64,000 nt of DNA, from assembly GCF_963662735.1 (NCBI RefSeq), contig NZ_OY759744.1:1282153-1346152 (forward strand), read 5' to 3'. Positions 15,472 through 25,311 of the stretch are shown here, piece by piece (within the stretch, counting starts at the first letter, position 1; each line of letters starts with the position of its first letter). The translations under genes were made by a program, and so were the position numbers. A model generated the notes under the pieces. That model was given only the letters and a program-made list of their open reading frames with translations, did no database searches and was not told where the DNA came from. This DNA is from an uncultured Methanoregula sp. (GTDB lineage Archaea > Halobacteriota > Methanomicrobia > Methanomicrobiales > Methanospirillaceae).

Positions 15472-17672
15472 CCGCTGCATCTTTTTTTAAAAAATACCAG
15501 GCAGAGACAGTACTTGCAGGTATCCTTCTTTTGTCCCTGTTTCTCAACCTCTGGAATCTCTGGAACCAGGGAATTTCCAATGAGTACTATGCGGCTGCCG
15601 TAAAGAGCATGCTCGAAAATCCCCGCCTCATCTTCTTCAACTCTTTCGATGCAGCAGGTTTTGTTACGATCGACAAACCCCCTGTAGGGCTTTGGGTCCA
15701 GGTTGCGTCTGCAGCACTTCTCGGGTTCTCCGGGTGGGCCCTTGTCCTGCCCCAGGCTCTTGCCGGTGTTGGATCGGTTGCCCTCGTATACCTCATCGTT
15801 GCCCGCTCGTTTGGAAAACCCGCAGGCCTCATATCGGCCCTTGCCCTTGCCGTCACCCCCATCTTTGTTGCAGTATCCCGGAACGAGACCATGGACGGAC
15901 TGTTAATCTTCGTTCTCCTTCTCTCCCTCCTGATTGCCCTGAAAGCGGCACGGGAGCAATCTCTCTCCTGGCTTCTTGTATCCATAGGGCTCATCGGTAT
16001 CGGGTTCAATATCAAGATGATCCAGGCTTTCATCATCGTGCCCGCAATTCTTTTCATCTACCTTTTGGGGACCCGCAGCCAGCCCGTGAAAACCCGTGCA
16101 TTGCACCTTCTCCTGGCGGTCCTCGTCCTGCTCATCGTCTCACTCTCCTGGACGGTTGCCGTGGATATGGTTCCGGCAGACCAGCGCCCCTATATCGGGG
16201 GCAGCGGGGATAACACTGTTCTTGGTCTCATCATCAACTACAACGGGATTCACCGGCTGGAAGACGGCATGAATGGACAGGGTGCCGGCCCGGGATCCCT
16301 TTCATATGGGGGAGTTCCCTCTCAACAGGATGGTTTCCCCGGTTCGCGGATGTCGGAAAACCGGACTCAGGATCAACGCATGAATATGGGTTCCCTATCG
16401 GAACGCGAACCCCCGGGTTCCGGTGCATCGTCGTTTATGGGAGGCAGTTCTTCGGGAGGACCTGGCGCATCCTTCCCCTCCGATGGCGGTGGTTCCGGCG
16501 GTATGATGGGGGATAACGGGACACCCGGGTTGTTCAGGCTCCTGTCCGAAGGCCTTGCTGCCCAGATCAGCTGGCTCCTCCCTCTCTCCCTTCTCGGGCT
16601 TCTTGCCCTTTGGAAGCGCCCTGCATTGTTCTCCGTACAAGGGTTCGGGGACGCAGGTCTGTTTACCGAACGGGGACTGACGGTCACCGCGCTCTGTCTC
16701 TGGTTACTGCCGGGACTTCTCTATTTCAGTTTCACAACCGGGTTCTGGCACTCCTACTATCTCGCCACCATCGCCCCGCCCCTAGCTGCACTGGCTGGTA
16801 TTGGTGCCGTGGCAATGTACCGAGCCTATTGCGGGGATGGCATTGCAGGCTGGATCCTGGTTGCCGTAGTCCTGGTTACCGGCGTTGTCCAGATCCGGAT
16901 CCTTCTCTACCAGGCAGAATGGGCCGGCTCGCTCATTCCCTTTGTTGCAACCGGGGTCATTGCTGCTGCTCTGGTCCTGATAATCCTGAAACTGCGGGGC
17001 ACTCCTGGTACCGGTACATTACCGAAAATTGCGGCTGGTGTTGCCATCGGACTCCTCTTTGTTGCCCCTTTTGTCTGGGCCTGCACTCCGATGGCGTACG
17101 GGAGCGGTAATATGCTCCCGTCTGCCGGCCCCCAGATTGTGCAGGGAAATCGTGGCATGCCGGGTGGGAACAGCCTCCCCAGCCAGGGAAGTGACACTTC
17201 ACCGCTTTCTGAATACCTTATTTCCCATTCATCGGGTGAGACCTGGCTTGTAGCGGTTCCCAGCAGTCATGAAGCTGCGTCCCTGATCCTCAAGACCGGC
17301 AAACCTGTCATGTCACTGGGAGGTTTTTCCGGTTCCGACAGCATACTTTCTGTCGAGAACCTGTCCTCATTGATCCAAGCGGGAAAAGTCCGGTACTTCT
17401 ACACGCCATCCACAGCATCCGGTGGAGACAGGTCATCCGGCAACACGGCACTCTTCTCCTGGGTGAGCAGCCATTGTACGGCCGTTTCCGCTTCAGAGTA
17501 CCAGGGTAACATCAACAATGGCACGACCGGCTTACCAACCCTTGGAGATTCTGCCATCCAGAATCTCCGTCCTGCCGTGGCAGGGATGAACGCTCCGTCC
17601 GGGGCCAATGGCAGTATGGCAGGACCGGATGGAGCTGCGAATACCCTGTATGATTGTGCCGGTGCGGCGTGA
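15468..17672 (+). CDS. GT39/ArnT-like membrane glycosyltransferase
   Basis: 734 residues, polytopic. The N-terminus matches the PMT/ArnT family: a first helix, then an external loop with NEYYAAAVKSM and the DAAGFVTIDKPP stretch, and the RNETMDG motif near residue 140; conserved acidic residues there are catalytic in the family. These enzymes move a sugar from a polyprenyl-phosphate carrier to an acceptor on the outer face. Unusual is a Gly/Ser/Pro/Met-rich insert of about 80 residues (about 265-350) and a second one in the C-terminal external domain. A GtrA gene follows 123 bases later. Confidence 0.85.
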   Translation: MTAASFFKKYQAETVLAGILLLSLFLNLWNLWNQGISNEYYAAAVKSMLENPRLIFFNSFDAAGFVTIDKPPVGLWVQVASAALLGFSGWALVLPQALAGVGSVALVYLIVARSFGKPAGLISALALAVTPIFVAVSRNETMDGLLIFVLLLSLLIALKAAREQSLSWLLVSIGLIGIGFNIKMIQAFIIVPAILFIYLLGTRSQPVKTRALHLLLAVLVLLIVSLSWTVAVDMVPADQRPYIGGSGDNTVLGLIINYNGIHRLEDGMNGQGAGPGSLSYGGVPSQQDGFPGSRMSENRTQDQRMNMGSLSEREPPGSGASSFMGGSSSGGPGASFPSDGGGSGGMMGDNGTPGLFRLLSEGLAAQISWLLPLSLLGLLALWKRPALFSVQGFGDAGLFTERGLTVTALCLWLLPGLLYFSFTTGFWHSYYLATIAPPLAALAGIGAVAMYRAYCGDGIAGWILVAVVLVTGVVQIRILLYQAEWAGSLIPFVATGVIAAALVLIILKLRGTPGTGTLPKIAAGVAIGLLFVAPFVWACTPMAYGSGNMLPSAGPQIVQGNRGMPGGNSLPSQGSDTSPLSEYLISHSSGETWLVAVPSSHEAASLILKTGKPVMSLGGFSGSDSILSVENLSSLIQAGKVRYFYTPSTASGGDRSSGNTALFSWVSSHCTAVSASEYQGNINNGTTGLPTLGDSAIQNLRPAVAGMNAPSGANGSMAGPDGAANTLYDCAGAA

Positions 17673-17795
17673 CGTCCGGAATGTTGTTCGGGAATGCATC
17701 GTGGGCGGGAAGCGAAACCTCTCCCGTTGCATTTCCGGAATGGTTGTAGTCCTGTGTCCATGAGAATGGAATTGTTCCCAAAACGGTGTGTACCG

Positions 17796-18179
17796 ATGGT
17801 TAAAAATGAGAGGATTATCTGGTTCTTTCTTATTGGTGTCATATCCTCGGTAATCGATATCGGACTGCTGTACTTCTTTACCTCATGCCTCGGGACATGG
17901 TACCTCCTCTCGGCCACCGTTTCCTACTGTTGCGGGATTGTTGTCAGCTATATCCTGAACAAATACCTGACGTTCCATGATAAAACCGGACATTATTTTG
18001 TCCAGTTCACTGCGTTTGCGGCGATTTCGTTCAGTTGTCTCCTGGTGAATATCAGTATCATCTGGCTGGCAGTCGAGTTTTTCTCGGTCGGCTATCTCCT
18101 GGCAAAAGTATTTGCAACCTGCTGCGCATTTTTCTGGAATTATTACGGGCAGAGCAGGATCACATTTCATAACCCGTGA
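17796..18179 (+). CDS. GtrA-family membrane protein
   Basis: 127 residues, four membrane helices, with typical GtrA motifs: FLIGVISSVIDIGLLYF in the first helix, Y(I)LNKYLTF after the second, and WNYYGQSRITF at the end. GtrA-like proteins are thought to flip or present polyprenyl-phosphate sugars. That fits the GT39 enzyme just upstream. The ATG at 17796 gives the family length; upstream ATGs at 17760 or 17766 would add about 10-12 residues. Confidence 0.82.
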   Translation: MVKNERIIWFFLIGVISSVIDIGLLYFFTSCLGTWYLLSATVSYCCGIVVSYILNKYLTFHDKTGHYFVQFTAFAAISFSCLLVNISIIWLAVEFFSVGYLLAKVFATCCAFFWNYYGQSRITFHNP

Positions 18180-18356
18180 TGTTCCGGCCCATGAGCCCGG
18201 GTGGGCGTTATGACTGCCGCGATGGTTGCTGGCGAACGGTACGTTTTCCCATTCACACGGATTCATTCCGTAAGGTATTCAAGAGATCTCGTGAGATTAT
18301 TCTGGTTAGGAGCGTGACAACTCATCGGATCAACGGTTACTTTCTGGGCAGCGGCA

Positions 18357-18899
18357 ATGGTGCCGCTCATTATCCTGATTGCACGGATCTTCGAGACAAG
18401 TCTTGAGACCGTCCGCACCATCTACATTGCCCGCGGACACGCCAACCTTGCGTCCTGTATGGGAATTGTCAAGACCGGGATCTGGCTGCTTTCTACTGGA
18501 CTGGTCCTGACCAACCTGAGCGATTACTGGAATATTCTCGCGTACCTTGCGGGATACGGGATTGGGACCCTGCTTGGCATGCAGATCGAGGACATGATCT
18601 CGATTGGTGACGTTATTGTCCGGCTGATTATTCCGGGGGACCCTCAGCCGGTTATTGCAGAACTCTCAACTCACGGATACGGCATGACCCGGATAGAGGG
18701 TACAGGAACCTTCTCCCATACGGTCAGTATCCTTTTTATGATTGTTCCACGGTCGCAGCTGTCCCAGTTGCTCGGCATCATGTCAAAGGATTATCCTGAC
18801 ATCCTGTACACCATCGAGGACGTCCGGAACATCAAGCAGGGTGCTAAGATCTTTTTCAAGGATCCCAAGAAGAGGATACTTGGCTTTTTCGGGATGTAG
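18357..18899 (+). CDS. UPF0316/DUF2179-type membrane protein
   Basis: 180 residues. Three hydrophobic N-terminal helices ([17 protein letters not shown] is the family hallmark) are followed by a soluble DUF2179-like domain from about residue 110 that ends in [10 protein letters not shown]. Function unknown; related soluble domains may bind small ligands. An in-frame stop at 18315 limits the start to the ATG at 18357 or a near-cognate codon just before it. Confidence 0.82.
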   Translation: MVPLIILIARIFETSLETVRTIYIARGHANLASCMGIVKTGIWLLSTGLVLTNLSDYWNILAYLAGYGIGTLLGMQIEDMISIGDVIVRLIIPGDPQPVIAELSTHGYGMTRIEGTGTFSHTVSILFMIVPRSQLSQLLGIMSKDYPDILYTIEDVRNIKQGAKIFFKDPKKRILGFFGM

Positions 18900-18957
18900 T
18901 GCCCCGAACATAAACTCTATAGCCACATCCCGCTATCCTATCTTTTTGGAGCAGATG

Positions 18958-19425
18958 ATGGCAAAAGAAACTGACTTTTCCAGCTCGCCGCTGCAAATCT
19001 TCAGTGTGCGGACCAGCAAGACTGACACTGTCTTGCCCATAGTAAAGACTGATGAGGAATGGAAGGCCCAGCTTACTCCTGAACAGTTCGCTATTGCCCG
19101 GAGCCAGGGAACCGAATACGCATTCACTGGAAAATACCATGCCTGGAAAGAGCCCGGGATTTACTCCTGTATCTGTTGTAAAACTGATCTTTTCTCCTCA
19201 AAGGACAAATTCGATTCCGGTACCGGCTGGCCGAGCTTCTCCGCTCCTGTATCCCCGCTGAACATCCGGACCCGGACCGATCGATCCGGCGGGATGGAAC
19301 GCACCGAAGTCTTATGCGCCCGGTGCGGGGCCCATCTTGGCCATGTATTCGATGACGGCCCCCCGCCTGCCGGTAAACGCTATTGCATGAATTCGGCTGC
19401 ACTGGATTTTTACCGGTTTCCCTGA
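18958..19425 (+). CDS. msrB: Peptide methionine-R-sulfoxide reductase MsrB
   Basis: Reduces methionine-R-sulfoxide in proteins. 155 residues with the full MsrB fold. Two zinc-binding CxxC pairs are seen (CICCKTDLF and [12 protein letters not shown]), along with GTGWPSF and the catalytic Cys in RYCMNSAAL near the C-terminus. GGAG six bases upstream supports the ATG at 18958; the ATG at 18955 is possible. An extra N-terminal stretch of about 35 residues precedes the core. Confidence 0.93.
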   Translation: MAKETDFSSSPLQIFSVRTSKTDTVLPIVKTDEEWKAQLTPEQFAIARSQGTEYAFTGKYHAWKEPGIYSCICCKTDLFSSKDKFDSGTGWPSFSAPVSPLNIRTRTDRSGGMERTEVLCARCGAHLGHVFDDGPPPAGKRYCMNSAALDFYRFP

Positions 19426-19481
19426 TCTGTCGGTAACCATGAACAAAAATCCCTGAAAAACGGGTACCCGTGGCTTTCGTA

Positions 19482-20389
19482 ATGCGTATCGGCTATCCCT
19501 GTATTAACCGCTCGATTGGCTGTTCCCCCTCAGGTACGTTTCGTCTTGCCTCTTATTCCCCGGAGCGGCTTGAGGCTACTGTAGAGAAAAATCTTGCCTG
19601 CCTCCGGAATATACTCCGGTATAATGTTGAATCCGGTATTTTTTTCTTCCGGGTTTCGTCGGATATAGTCCCTTTTGCGTCTCACCCGGTCTGCAGGTTT
19701 TCATGGCAGAACCAGTTCCGGAAAACGTTCGCAGACCTCGGGTCGTTTGTCCGGAAGCATCATTTCCGGATCTCGATGCACCCGGACCAGTTTGTCCTAC
19801 TCAATACTCCGGACAATGAGGTTCTTAGCCGGAGCATCGCCGAACTCCGTTACCATGCAGAGGTGCTCGACCTGATGGGCTGGATGAGACGGCAAAGATC
19901 CAGCTCCATGTGGGTGGAGTTTATGGAGATGAAACTGCAAGCATGGAGCGTTTTGTCAATAATTATGATCTTCTCGACAATTCCCTGCAGCGCCGCCTGG
20001 TCATCGAGAACGATGAACGGTTATATTCAGCAGCCGACTGCTTATCCCTCTCTGAACGAACGGGCGTTCCTGTCCTGTTTGATTTTTTTCACCATTCTCT
20101 TAATAATCGTGGTGAAAGCATGTCAGATCTGCTGGAACTGATCCGGGCCTGCTGGAAAACAACGGATGGGATCCCCATGGTCGATTACAGCTCCCAGCAG
20201 CCCGGCAAACGTGCCGGTGCCCACACAGAACATATCGATTCCGGGGATTTTTCGGCATTTCTTGCAAAGACAAGGGATTATGATTTCGACGTAATGCTCG
20301 AGATCAAGGATAAGGAAGCGAGCGCCCGGGTGGCCCTCTCCCTTGCCAGGGATGATCCCCGTATGACCAGCGTTCACGCCCCGGGATGA
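19482..20389 (+). pseudogene. uvsE: UV damage endonuclease UvsE, single-base frameshift
   Basis: UVDE cuts DNA 5' of UV photoproducts. The first 132 codons from the ATG at 19482 match UvsE (MRIGYPCINRS, FRVSSDIVPF, RISMHPDQFVLLN, YHAEVLDLMG). After 19879 the family sequence continues only in the +2 frame (LDETAKIQLHVGGVYGD, RLVIENDE, VLFDFFHH, MVDYSSQ, DVMLEIKDKE) to the TGA at 20387-20389. One base is missing in the Gly codon at 19878-19880. Both halves are otherwise well preserved, so the lesion is recent, or a sequencing error. Restored, it would be about 302 residues. Confidence 0.85.
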
Positions 20390-20425
20390 TATTATCCCTG
20401 TTCCTTTCCAATACCTGTACCTCTC

Positions 20426-20983
20426 ATGGACCTCGTCACTCCCCTTATCATTGGCATCGGTCTTTCCATGGACTGTTTTGCCGTATCCCTGGCTCTTGGG
20501 ACGACCACGAAATCCCGGCTTATCTATACTTCCCTGTTCATCGCTCTCTTCTTCGGGACGTTCCAGGCGGGTATGACCGTGGCCGGCTGGGCTGCGGGAG
20601 CTGCCTTTATCGGGCTGATATCCCTCTACGCCCCGTGGATCGCCTTTATCCTGTTAGGATTCATCGGCTGCAAAATGTGCTGGGAAGGCTTCAAAGGAGG
20701 TGAGGAATCACACCTCGACAGCCTGCAGCTCGTGCCGGTTATTCTTCTCTCCCTTGCTACGAGTATCGATGCACTTGCGGTCGGGGTAACATTTGGTATC
20801 CTTGGGACCCCCGTTCTTATTCCCGCCCTCATCATCGGCATGGTTTGTTTTGTGATCTCGTTTGCCGGTGTTATGCTGGGTGAGCGGCTGGAAAATATCC
20901 TCGGCACATGGATCGAGATCGCGGGAGGTATTCTCCTCATTCTGATCGGCATCAGGATCCTGGCGGAGTCAATTCTTTTCTGA
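20426..20983 (+). CDS. mntP: Manganese efflux pump MntP
   Basis: 185 residues, six membrane helices built from two DUF204 repeats. Conserved Asp residues lie in LSMDCFAVSLALG (about 14-26) and TSIDALAVGVTFG (about 112-124), as in MntP/YebN manganese exporters. It starts 36 bases after the uvsE relic. No yybP-ykoY-like leader fits in that gap. Confidence 0.9.
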   Translation: MDLVTPLIIGIGLSMDCFAVSLALGTTTKSRLIYTSLFIALFFGTFQAGMTVAGWAAGAAFIGLISLYAPWIAFILLGFIGCKMCWEGFKGGEESHLDSLQLVPVILLSLATSIDALAVGVTFGILGTPVLIPALIIGMVCFVISFAGVMLGERLENILGTWIEIAGGILLILIGIRILAESILF

Positions 20984-21147
20984 ATTTCTCTGTCTGGATT
21001 TTCCCAGCCCCTCCATTCTAATCTTGGTGGACGGGGGAATAGTATCCAGAACCTTTACACCGTGTGATACTGTCGTTTCAGGAGGAACGTGTCGGCAGTC
21101 AGGTCCTGATCGAAAAAAGAGTTGCTAACTGCTGTCCCCGCAGCCAG

Positions 21148-22224
21148 TTAATCCTCATCCTTCTTTTTCCAGACATGGACCACCCAGAGTAAGGAGGTCA
21201 TGGTTGCGATCACGGTTGAAAGGATGAGCAGTGGCAGATACCACCACTGTGCCGCCATCGTGCCTTCCATGATCCCGCTTCCTGCGATCGTTGCGATCGT
21301 ATTGGGAACGAGAAATGCCGTGCCGAGCACAGTGAGATAGGCAGTCACGAGAGCAAAGCGGTTATTCAGGCTCTGGAGCTGGTTGTTGTAGATGCTCTGC
21401 ATGACTTCGAGACCTGATGCAAGCACATTGGACATCTGTTCAGTGAGCTCGATATGGCGGTCGATGTTGTCCGAGAGAATACCGATCCTGCCAAGCAGTT
21501 TTTCGTCATTGGTGATCAGGTCAGCGTCGCCGTACCTGAGTGAATCCACGACGTCTTTTGTTGCCCAGAGCACGTTGAGGTAATCGATAAGTACGTGCTT
21601 CATGCGGTAAATATCGTGGGCGATCTTCTTCTTAGCTACATTCTCTTCGATGAGCAGCTTGCTGATCGTGTCCCCATGCATCTCGATCTCCCTCAGGTAC
21701 TCGAAGTTCCGGTCATTGTTCTCGTCAATGATCCGCTCAAGCATAAGGGTTATCTTATCTACGGTGTTTTCGGAAGCAATGCGCTTGAAGAACTGCTGGG
21801 CGTACCGGGAGAACCTGAGCAACCGGTTGATCTCTTCTGAATGAACCGTAATGACGAAGTTTTCACGCATGAGGATGAAAAGAGGGTGGACGGTCATCTT
21901 CTCGGCCTTCACGGTCACCGAGGGGAGCATGATGCCCAGTTCCGTATCATAATCCTCGTACGCAGAGTAAAAACCGGTAGTCAGTTTGGGGATTGGAATT
22001 TTCGTAAACCCGGCAATCTGGGCAATTTTTTCAATTTCCCGTTCGTCCTCGCAGGTACTATAATCAACCCATGCCACGGAGGCATTAGTGACCAGACTTA
22101 AGTATTCTTCAAGCGGGCGATCTACCAGACGATCGATTCTGCCATCCTGGTTGAGGACGATGCAAAAGCTTAACGGAACGGGTCCGGCTGCCGGGGATTG
22201 CTGCGGGGTACTCTGCATTTTCAT
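21148..22224 (-). CDS. CorA-like divalent metal transporter, GMN-less
   Basis: 358 residues: a large soluble N-terminal domain with long coiled-coil helices (about 150-290) and two C-terminal membrane helices, as in the CorA/ZntB family. The GMN motif that ends the first helix in true CorA is replaced by a PNTIAT segment. Related archaeal and ZntB-like proteins show such changes, so ion selectivity cannot be inferred. The ATG at 22224 has GAGG upstream. The C-terminus is charged (KKKDED). The mntP gene lies convergently beside it. Confidence 0.78.
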   Translation of the reverse strand: MKMQSTPQQSPAAGPVPLSFCIVLNQDGRIDRLVDRPLEEYLSLVTNASVAWVDYSTCEDEREIEKIAQIAGFTKIPIPKLTTGFYSAYEDYDTELGIMLPSVTVKAEKMTVHPLFILMRENFVITVHSEEINRLLRFSRYAQQFFKRIASENTVDKITLMLERIIDENNDRNFEYLREIEMHGDTISKLLIEENVAKKKIAHDIYRMKHVLIDYLNVLWATKDVVDSLRYGDADLITNDEKLLGRIGILSDNIDRHIELTEQMSNVLASGLEVMQSIYNNQLQSLNNRFALVTAYLTVLGTAFLVPNTIATIAGSGIMEGTMAAQWWYLPLLILSTVIATMTSLLWVVHVWKKKDED

Positions 22225-22361
22225 GGTATCGCCTCGTGGATCGTGTTCTGTTACCTGATCCGGTATCGTACGAGCTATTGATGCAGGATGCGTATATAAG
22301 TAGCCGGTAAGCTGAGTGGCAGAGCCGTCAGGCTTATGTGCCGGTATAAGCATTCCCGTGT

Positions 22362-22970
22362 ATGGAAAAACGGTATCTTCCCTTTCTGATCCTGTTCCTT
22401 TTCATCATCTCCTTCGTGGCCGGATGCACAACCCCGGTCGCTCAGCGCACAGAGGCCTCCCCCGGCCTTGGAACTGCTGAAGTATCGCAAACCCCGCTGT
22501 CCACAACCCCTTCCCGTTTCTCACTCAATGTGGATTCGCTCTCCCCCGGATCAGTTCTCCCGGATGTGTACACGTGCAAAGGTGCAGGCGAATCGCCGGA
22601 AGTGTCGTGGGAGAACATCCCCTCCGGCACAAAGAGCCTTGTTCTGATTCTCGATGATCCCGATGCCCCTGCCGGTCCGTTCACCCATTGGATCGTGTAC
22701 AATATTCCCCCGGTATCAACCGGTTTGGCCCGGGCTCAGCCAAACGCAAAAACGCTTGCCGATGGATCGCAGCAGGGTGAAAGCAGCACCGGTTCCCGGG
22801 GTTATTACCCCCCATGTCCCCCGATTACGAAAACCCACCATTACGTGTTCCACCTGTATGCCGTGGACATGGATATTGTTCAGCCAACGGCAGACCGGGA
22901 GTCGGTAGATATGGCCCTGAACGGGCATACTCTCGCAAAAACCGAAGTCACGACCCTGTTCGGGCGATAA
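22362..22970 (+). CDS. YbhB/YbcL (PEBP) family lipoprotein
   Basis: 202 residues. Lipoprotein signal with lipobox Val-Ala-Gly-Cys at about residues 19-22, a Ser/Thr linker, then a phosphatidylethanolamine-binding-protein fold: SPEVSWENIPSGTKS, DDPDAPAGPFTHWIVYNIP and the GYYPPCPP/HHYVFHLYA segments. PEBP-like proteins bind small phosphorylated or lipid ligands; the role in archaea is unknown. It is convergent with the MFS gene and only two bases separate the stop codons. Confidence 0.88.
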   Translation: MEKRYLPFLILFLFIISFVAGCTTPVAQRTEASPGLGTAEVSQTPLSTTPSRFSLNVDSLSPGSVLPDVYTCKGAGESPEVSWENIPSGTKSLVLILDDPDAPAGPFTHWIVYNIPPVSTGLARAQPNAKTLADGSQQGESSTGSRGYYPPCPPITKTHHYVFHLYAVDMDIVQPTADRESVDMALNGHTLAKTEVTTLFGR

Positions 22971-22972
22971 CT

Positions 22973-24187
22973 CTACGCTGCTCTGTCTCCTGCGGACCCC
23001 ACGAAAAAGATGCACACTGCGATTGCGAGGAGAAAACTTGCGCCAAACCCTGCCAGGTAACCGGCCGTTCCAATGATGATCCCGGTAAAGAGCGGCCCTG
23101 CGGCCTGACCGATGTCCATGATGGAAGAAAGGGCACCCATTGATGCTCCCATCTCCTCCTTCCTGGCGATATCTGCCACGTAAGCACTCGTTGCCACCGT
23201 TGAGAGTGACATCCCCGCCCCAAAAGCACAACTGACCAGGATAAAGCCGGTGAACGAAGCGGTGAATGGTATCGCAACAACCGAAACACCGGTTATGAGA
23301 AGCCCTGCAACGATCTGGATCCGTTTGTCAACGCGATCGGCGATCTTCCCGAAAAATGGTTTGGTGACGGCGATGATGAGTACCTGGATAGAAAAGACGA
23401 TACCCGTCTCGTAGGCATTGAATCCCCGGGATGAAAGCATGAGGGGGAGGAAGGTCTCGACAGCCCCGAATGCAAAGTAGATCGCCATATCTACCGAGGC
23501 CGTTCCCCGAAGATGGCGGTTTTTTACAAATGTCAGAAAACTCTCGCGAAACACGGAGAACGGTATGGTAGTGAGCCTGCCGGAACCGTCTTTGGGATAC
23601 ATGAGTACCAGGATGAAGACCGGCACTGCGGCGAGTGCAGCCGCGACATAAACCAGCCGGTAAGGGATGAGACCCGGATAGGCTATGAAATACGAGAGGA
23701 TGATCCCTCCAGCAAGGGGTGCTATGCTCCGGCCGATCAGGGTGGCAGAAGCGTACTGCCCGAGCATCTCACCCTTGGTGTCCGGGAACTGTTCTGCTAT
23801 TACCGCCGACACTACCGGGCCAAGAATAGCGGTTGCCGTACCGTGGAAGAACCGGACCGGGATCAGCCAGAGCGGATCGTTGAGGAAAAGATACAGGACC
23901 GGGGCAAGGAGAAATACCGCACCGGCTGCAATAAGGAGTTTTCTCCTTCCCATCCTGTCGGACAGGACCCCGACCGGGAATGAGAAAAGGATTCCCGCAA
24001 GGGGTGAGACTGCGGCAATGAGCCCGATAACGGCGTTGTTTGCCCCGAGTGCTTCTGAAAAAAGTGGTAAAACCGGGTTTTTCGATATCGTTGTGGAGAA
24101 GATAGCAAAGAATCCCAGCAGGAACAGGTAATAGACAGTTTTTTTATCCGGCGAAAACCTGCCACCGGTATCGCTTGGACCAGGCAT
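22973..24187 (-). CDS. Major facilitator superfamily transporter
   Basis: 404 residues and 12 predicted membrane helices. The MFS motif between helices 2 and 3 is present as GVLSDRMGRRKLL, with a second-half counterpart GKIADRVDKR. Similar to drug/H+ antiporters of the 12-helix group; substrate unknown. The ATG at 24187 gives a cytoplasmic N-terminus; the longer frame from 24283 would overlap the divergent secreted-protein promoter region. Confidence 0.88.
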   Translation of the reverse strand: MPGPSDTGGRFSPDKKTVYYLFLLGFFAIFSTTISKNPVLPLFSEALGANNAVIGLIAAVSPLAGILFSFPVGVLSDRMGRRKLLIAAGAVFLLAPVLYLFLNDPLWLIPVRFFHGTATAILGPVVSAVIAEQFPDTKGEMLGQYASATLIGRSIAPLAGGIILSYFIAYPGLIPYRLVYVAAALAAVPVFILVLMYPKDGSGRLTTIPFSVFRESFLTFVKNRHLRGTASVDMAIYFAFGAVETFLPLMLSSRGFNAYETGIVFSIQVLIIAVTKPFFGKIADRVDKRIQIVAGLLITGVSVVAIPFTASFTGFILVSCAFGAGMSLSTVATSAYVADIARKEEMGASMGALSSIMDIGQAAGPLFTGIIIGTAGYLAGFGASFLLAIAVCIFFVGSAGDRAA

Positions 24188-24288
24188 TGTCAGGTAAATG
24201 TATACCGGGTTTGGGAATAAAAACCACCTGTTGCCGGCAACCGATGCAACCCATAACGCTAATATCGGATACCATCTCACCATCCCCT

Positions 24289-25053
24289 ATGAATATGTCA
24301 CGTTCAAGCGGCCTTGCCGCGTGTGCAGTTCTTCTGGTAATTGCCTTCCTGGTATTACCCGTATCGGGCGCTGTCACTGTTGCATCAGCACCTGCAGCTA
24401 CCACCGCTGCCTCAGCAACAACGGCAGCAGCAGTTGCGACCGCTACTCCTGCAAAGCCGTTTATCTCTGCAACAGTCAGCCCGGCGGCCCCCGCAGTCGG
24501 GACACCCATTACCATTAGCGGTGTAACCTCAGGCGCCAACCTTTCGGCGGGTGTCCAGGTCTGGATCTTTGCCGGCAGTTACGTTAATGTCTCAACTGTC
24601 CCGGTTAACGCGGACGGGACATTCTCGAAGACCTATGATACCACCGGTTTACCCGCGGCAACCTACTATATCTTTGTCCAGAGCCCCGGTCCTGATGGCT
24701 TGTTTGGTATCACCATGCAGTCTACCAGACAGTATGCCGGCCAGGTCGTGAACACCATGACCGGTGCAACCATCTTTACGTTCACGGGAACAGGCAGTGT
24801 CCAGGATGCGGCAGCGGCAGCAGCACTCTCCGATGCAATCAACAAACAGGGTGGCGACGATGTCTACACCAAACTCACCGTTGATCTCCTTCCCCCCGTA
24901 ATAGCAACCCTCAAGGCACCTGGCACCCCTGTTGCTCCGGGCACAACCGGCACGGCAGCACCCGTTGCAACCAAGTCTCCTCTTCCTCTGGAATTGACCG
25001 GTATTTCCCTTATTGTCGGGGCCCTTGGGGCAGTGCTGATTACCCGGAAATAA
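24289..25053 (+). CDS. Secreted surface protein with C-terminal anchor
   Basis: 254 residues. Signal peptide (SSGLAACAVLLVIAFLVLP, ending Val-Ser-Gly-Ala), an Ala/Thr-rich spacer, then a beta-sandwich-like region (about 60-145) and a Pro/Thr spacer leading to a C-terminal membrane helix with a short basic tail (ITRK). Typical of methanogen surface proteins; no enzymatic motif. ATG at 24289 or 24295. A T-run follows the gene. Confidence 0.75.
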   Translation: MNMSRSSGLAACAVLLVIAFLVLPVSGAVTVASAPAATTAASATTAAAVATATPAKPFISATVSPAAPAVGTPITISGVTSGANLSAGVQVWIFAGSYVNVSTVPVNADGTFSKTYDTTGLPAATYYIFVQSPGPDGLFGITMQSTRQYAGQVVNTMTGATIFTFTGTGSVQDAAAAAALSDAINKQGGDDVYTKLTVDLLPPVIATLKAPGTPVAPGTTGTAAPVATKSPLPLELTGISLIVGALGAVLITRK

Positions 25054-25071
25054 ATTTTTATTCAGGTTCTC

Positions 25072-25078
25072 TTTTTTT
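25072..25078 (+). terminator. Seven-T run after surface-protein gene
   Basis: T-run 19-25 bases after the stop codon at 25053; fits archaeal poly-T termination. Confidence 0.45.
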
Positions 25079-25311
25079 CAGGTGTATGCCGGAAACAGTC
25101 CATTCAGGAATGATCATCAGCACAAGACCGGTAATCACTCACTCCCCCCGACTCATGAGGGGATGCTCATGAATATGCCCGTTGTATCCTGTTCGGGATG
25201 TATGTGACAAGGCAAAGGCAGCCTGGCAATCTGATCACCGGATAACATGTCCCGGATGCCATGAAGATGATGACAAAGGGAGGTGCAGAAAAGTCCAAAA
25301 AAAGTTCCGGT

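Noticed and set aside
20390..20425. Manganese riboswitch (yybP-ykoY type) before mntP
   Set aside because: Only 36 bases separate the genes, too short for the motif, and no conserved core is seen.
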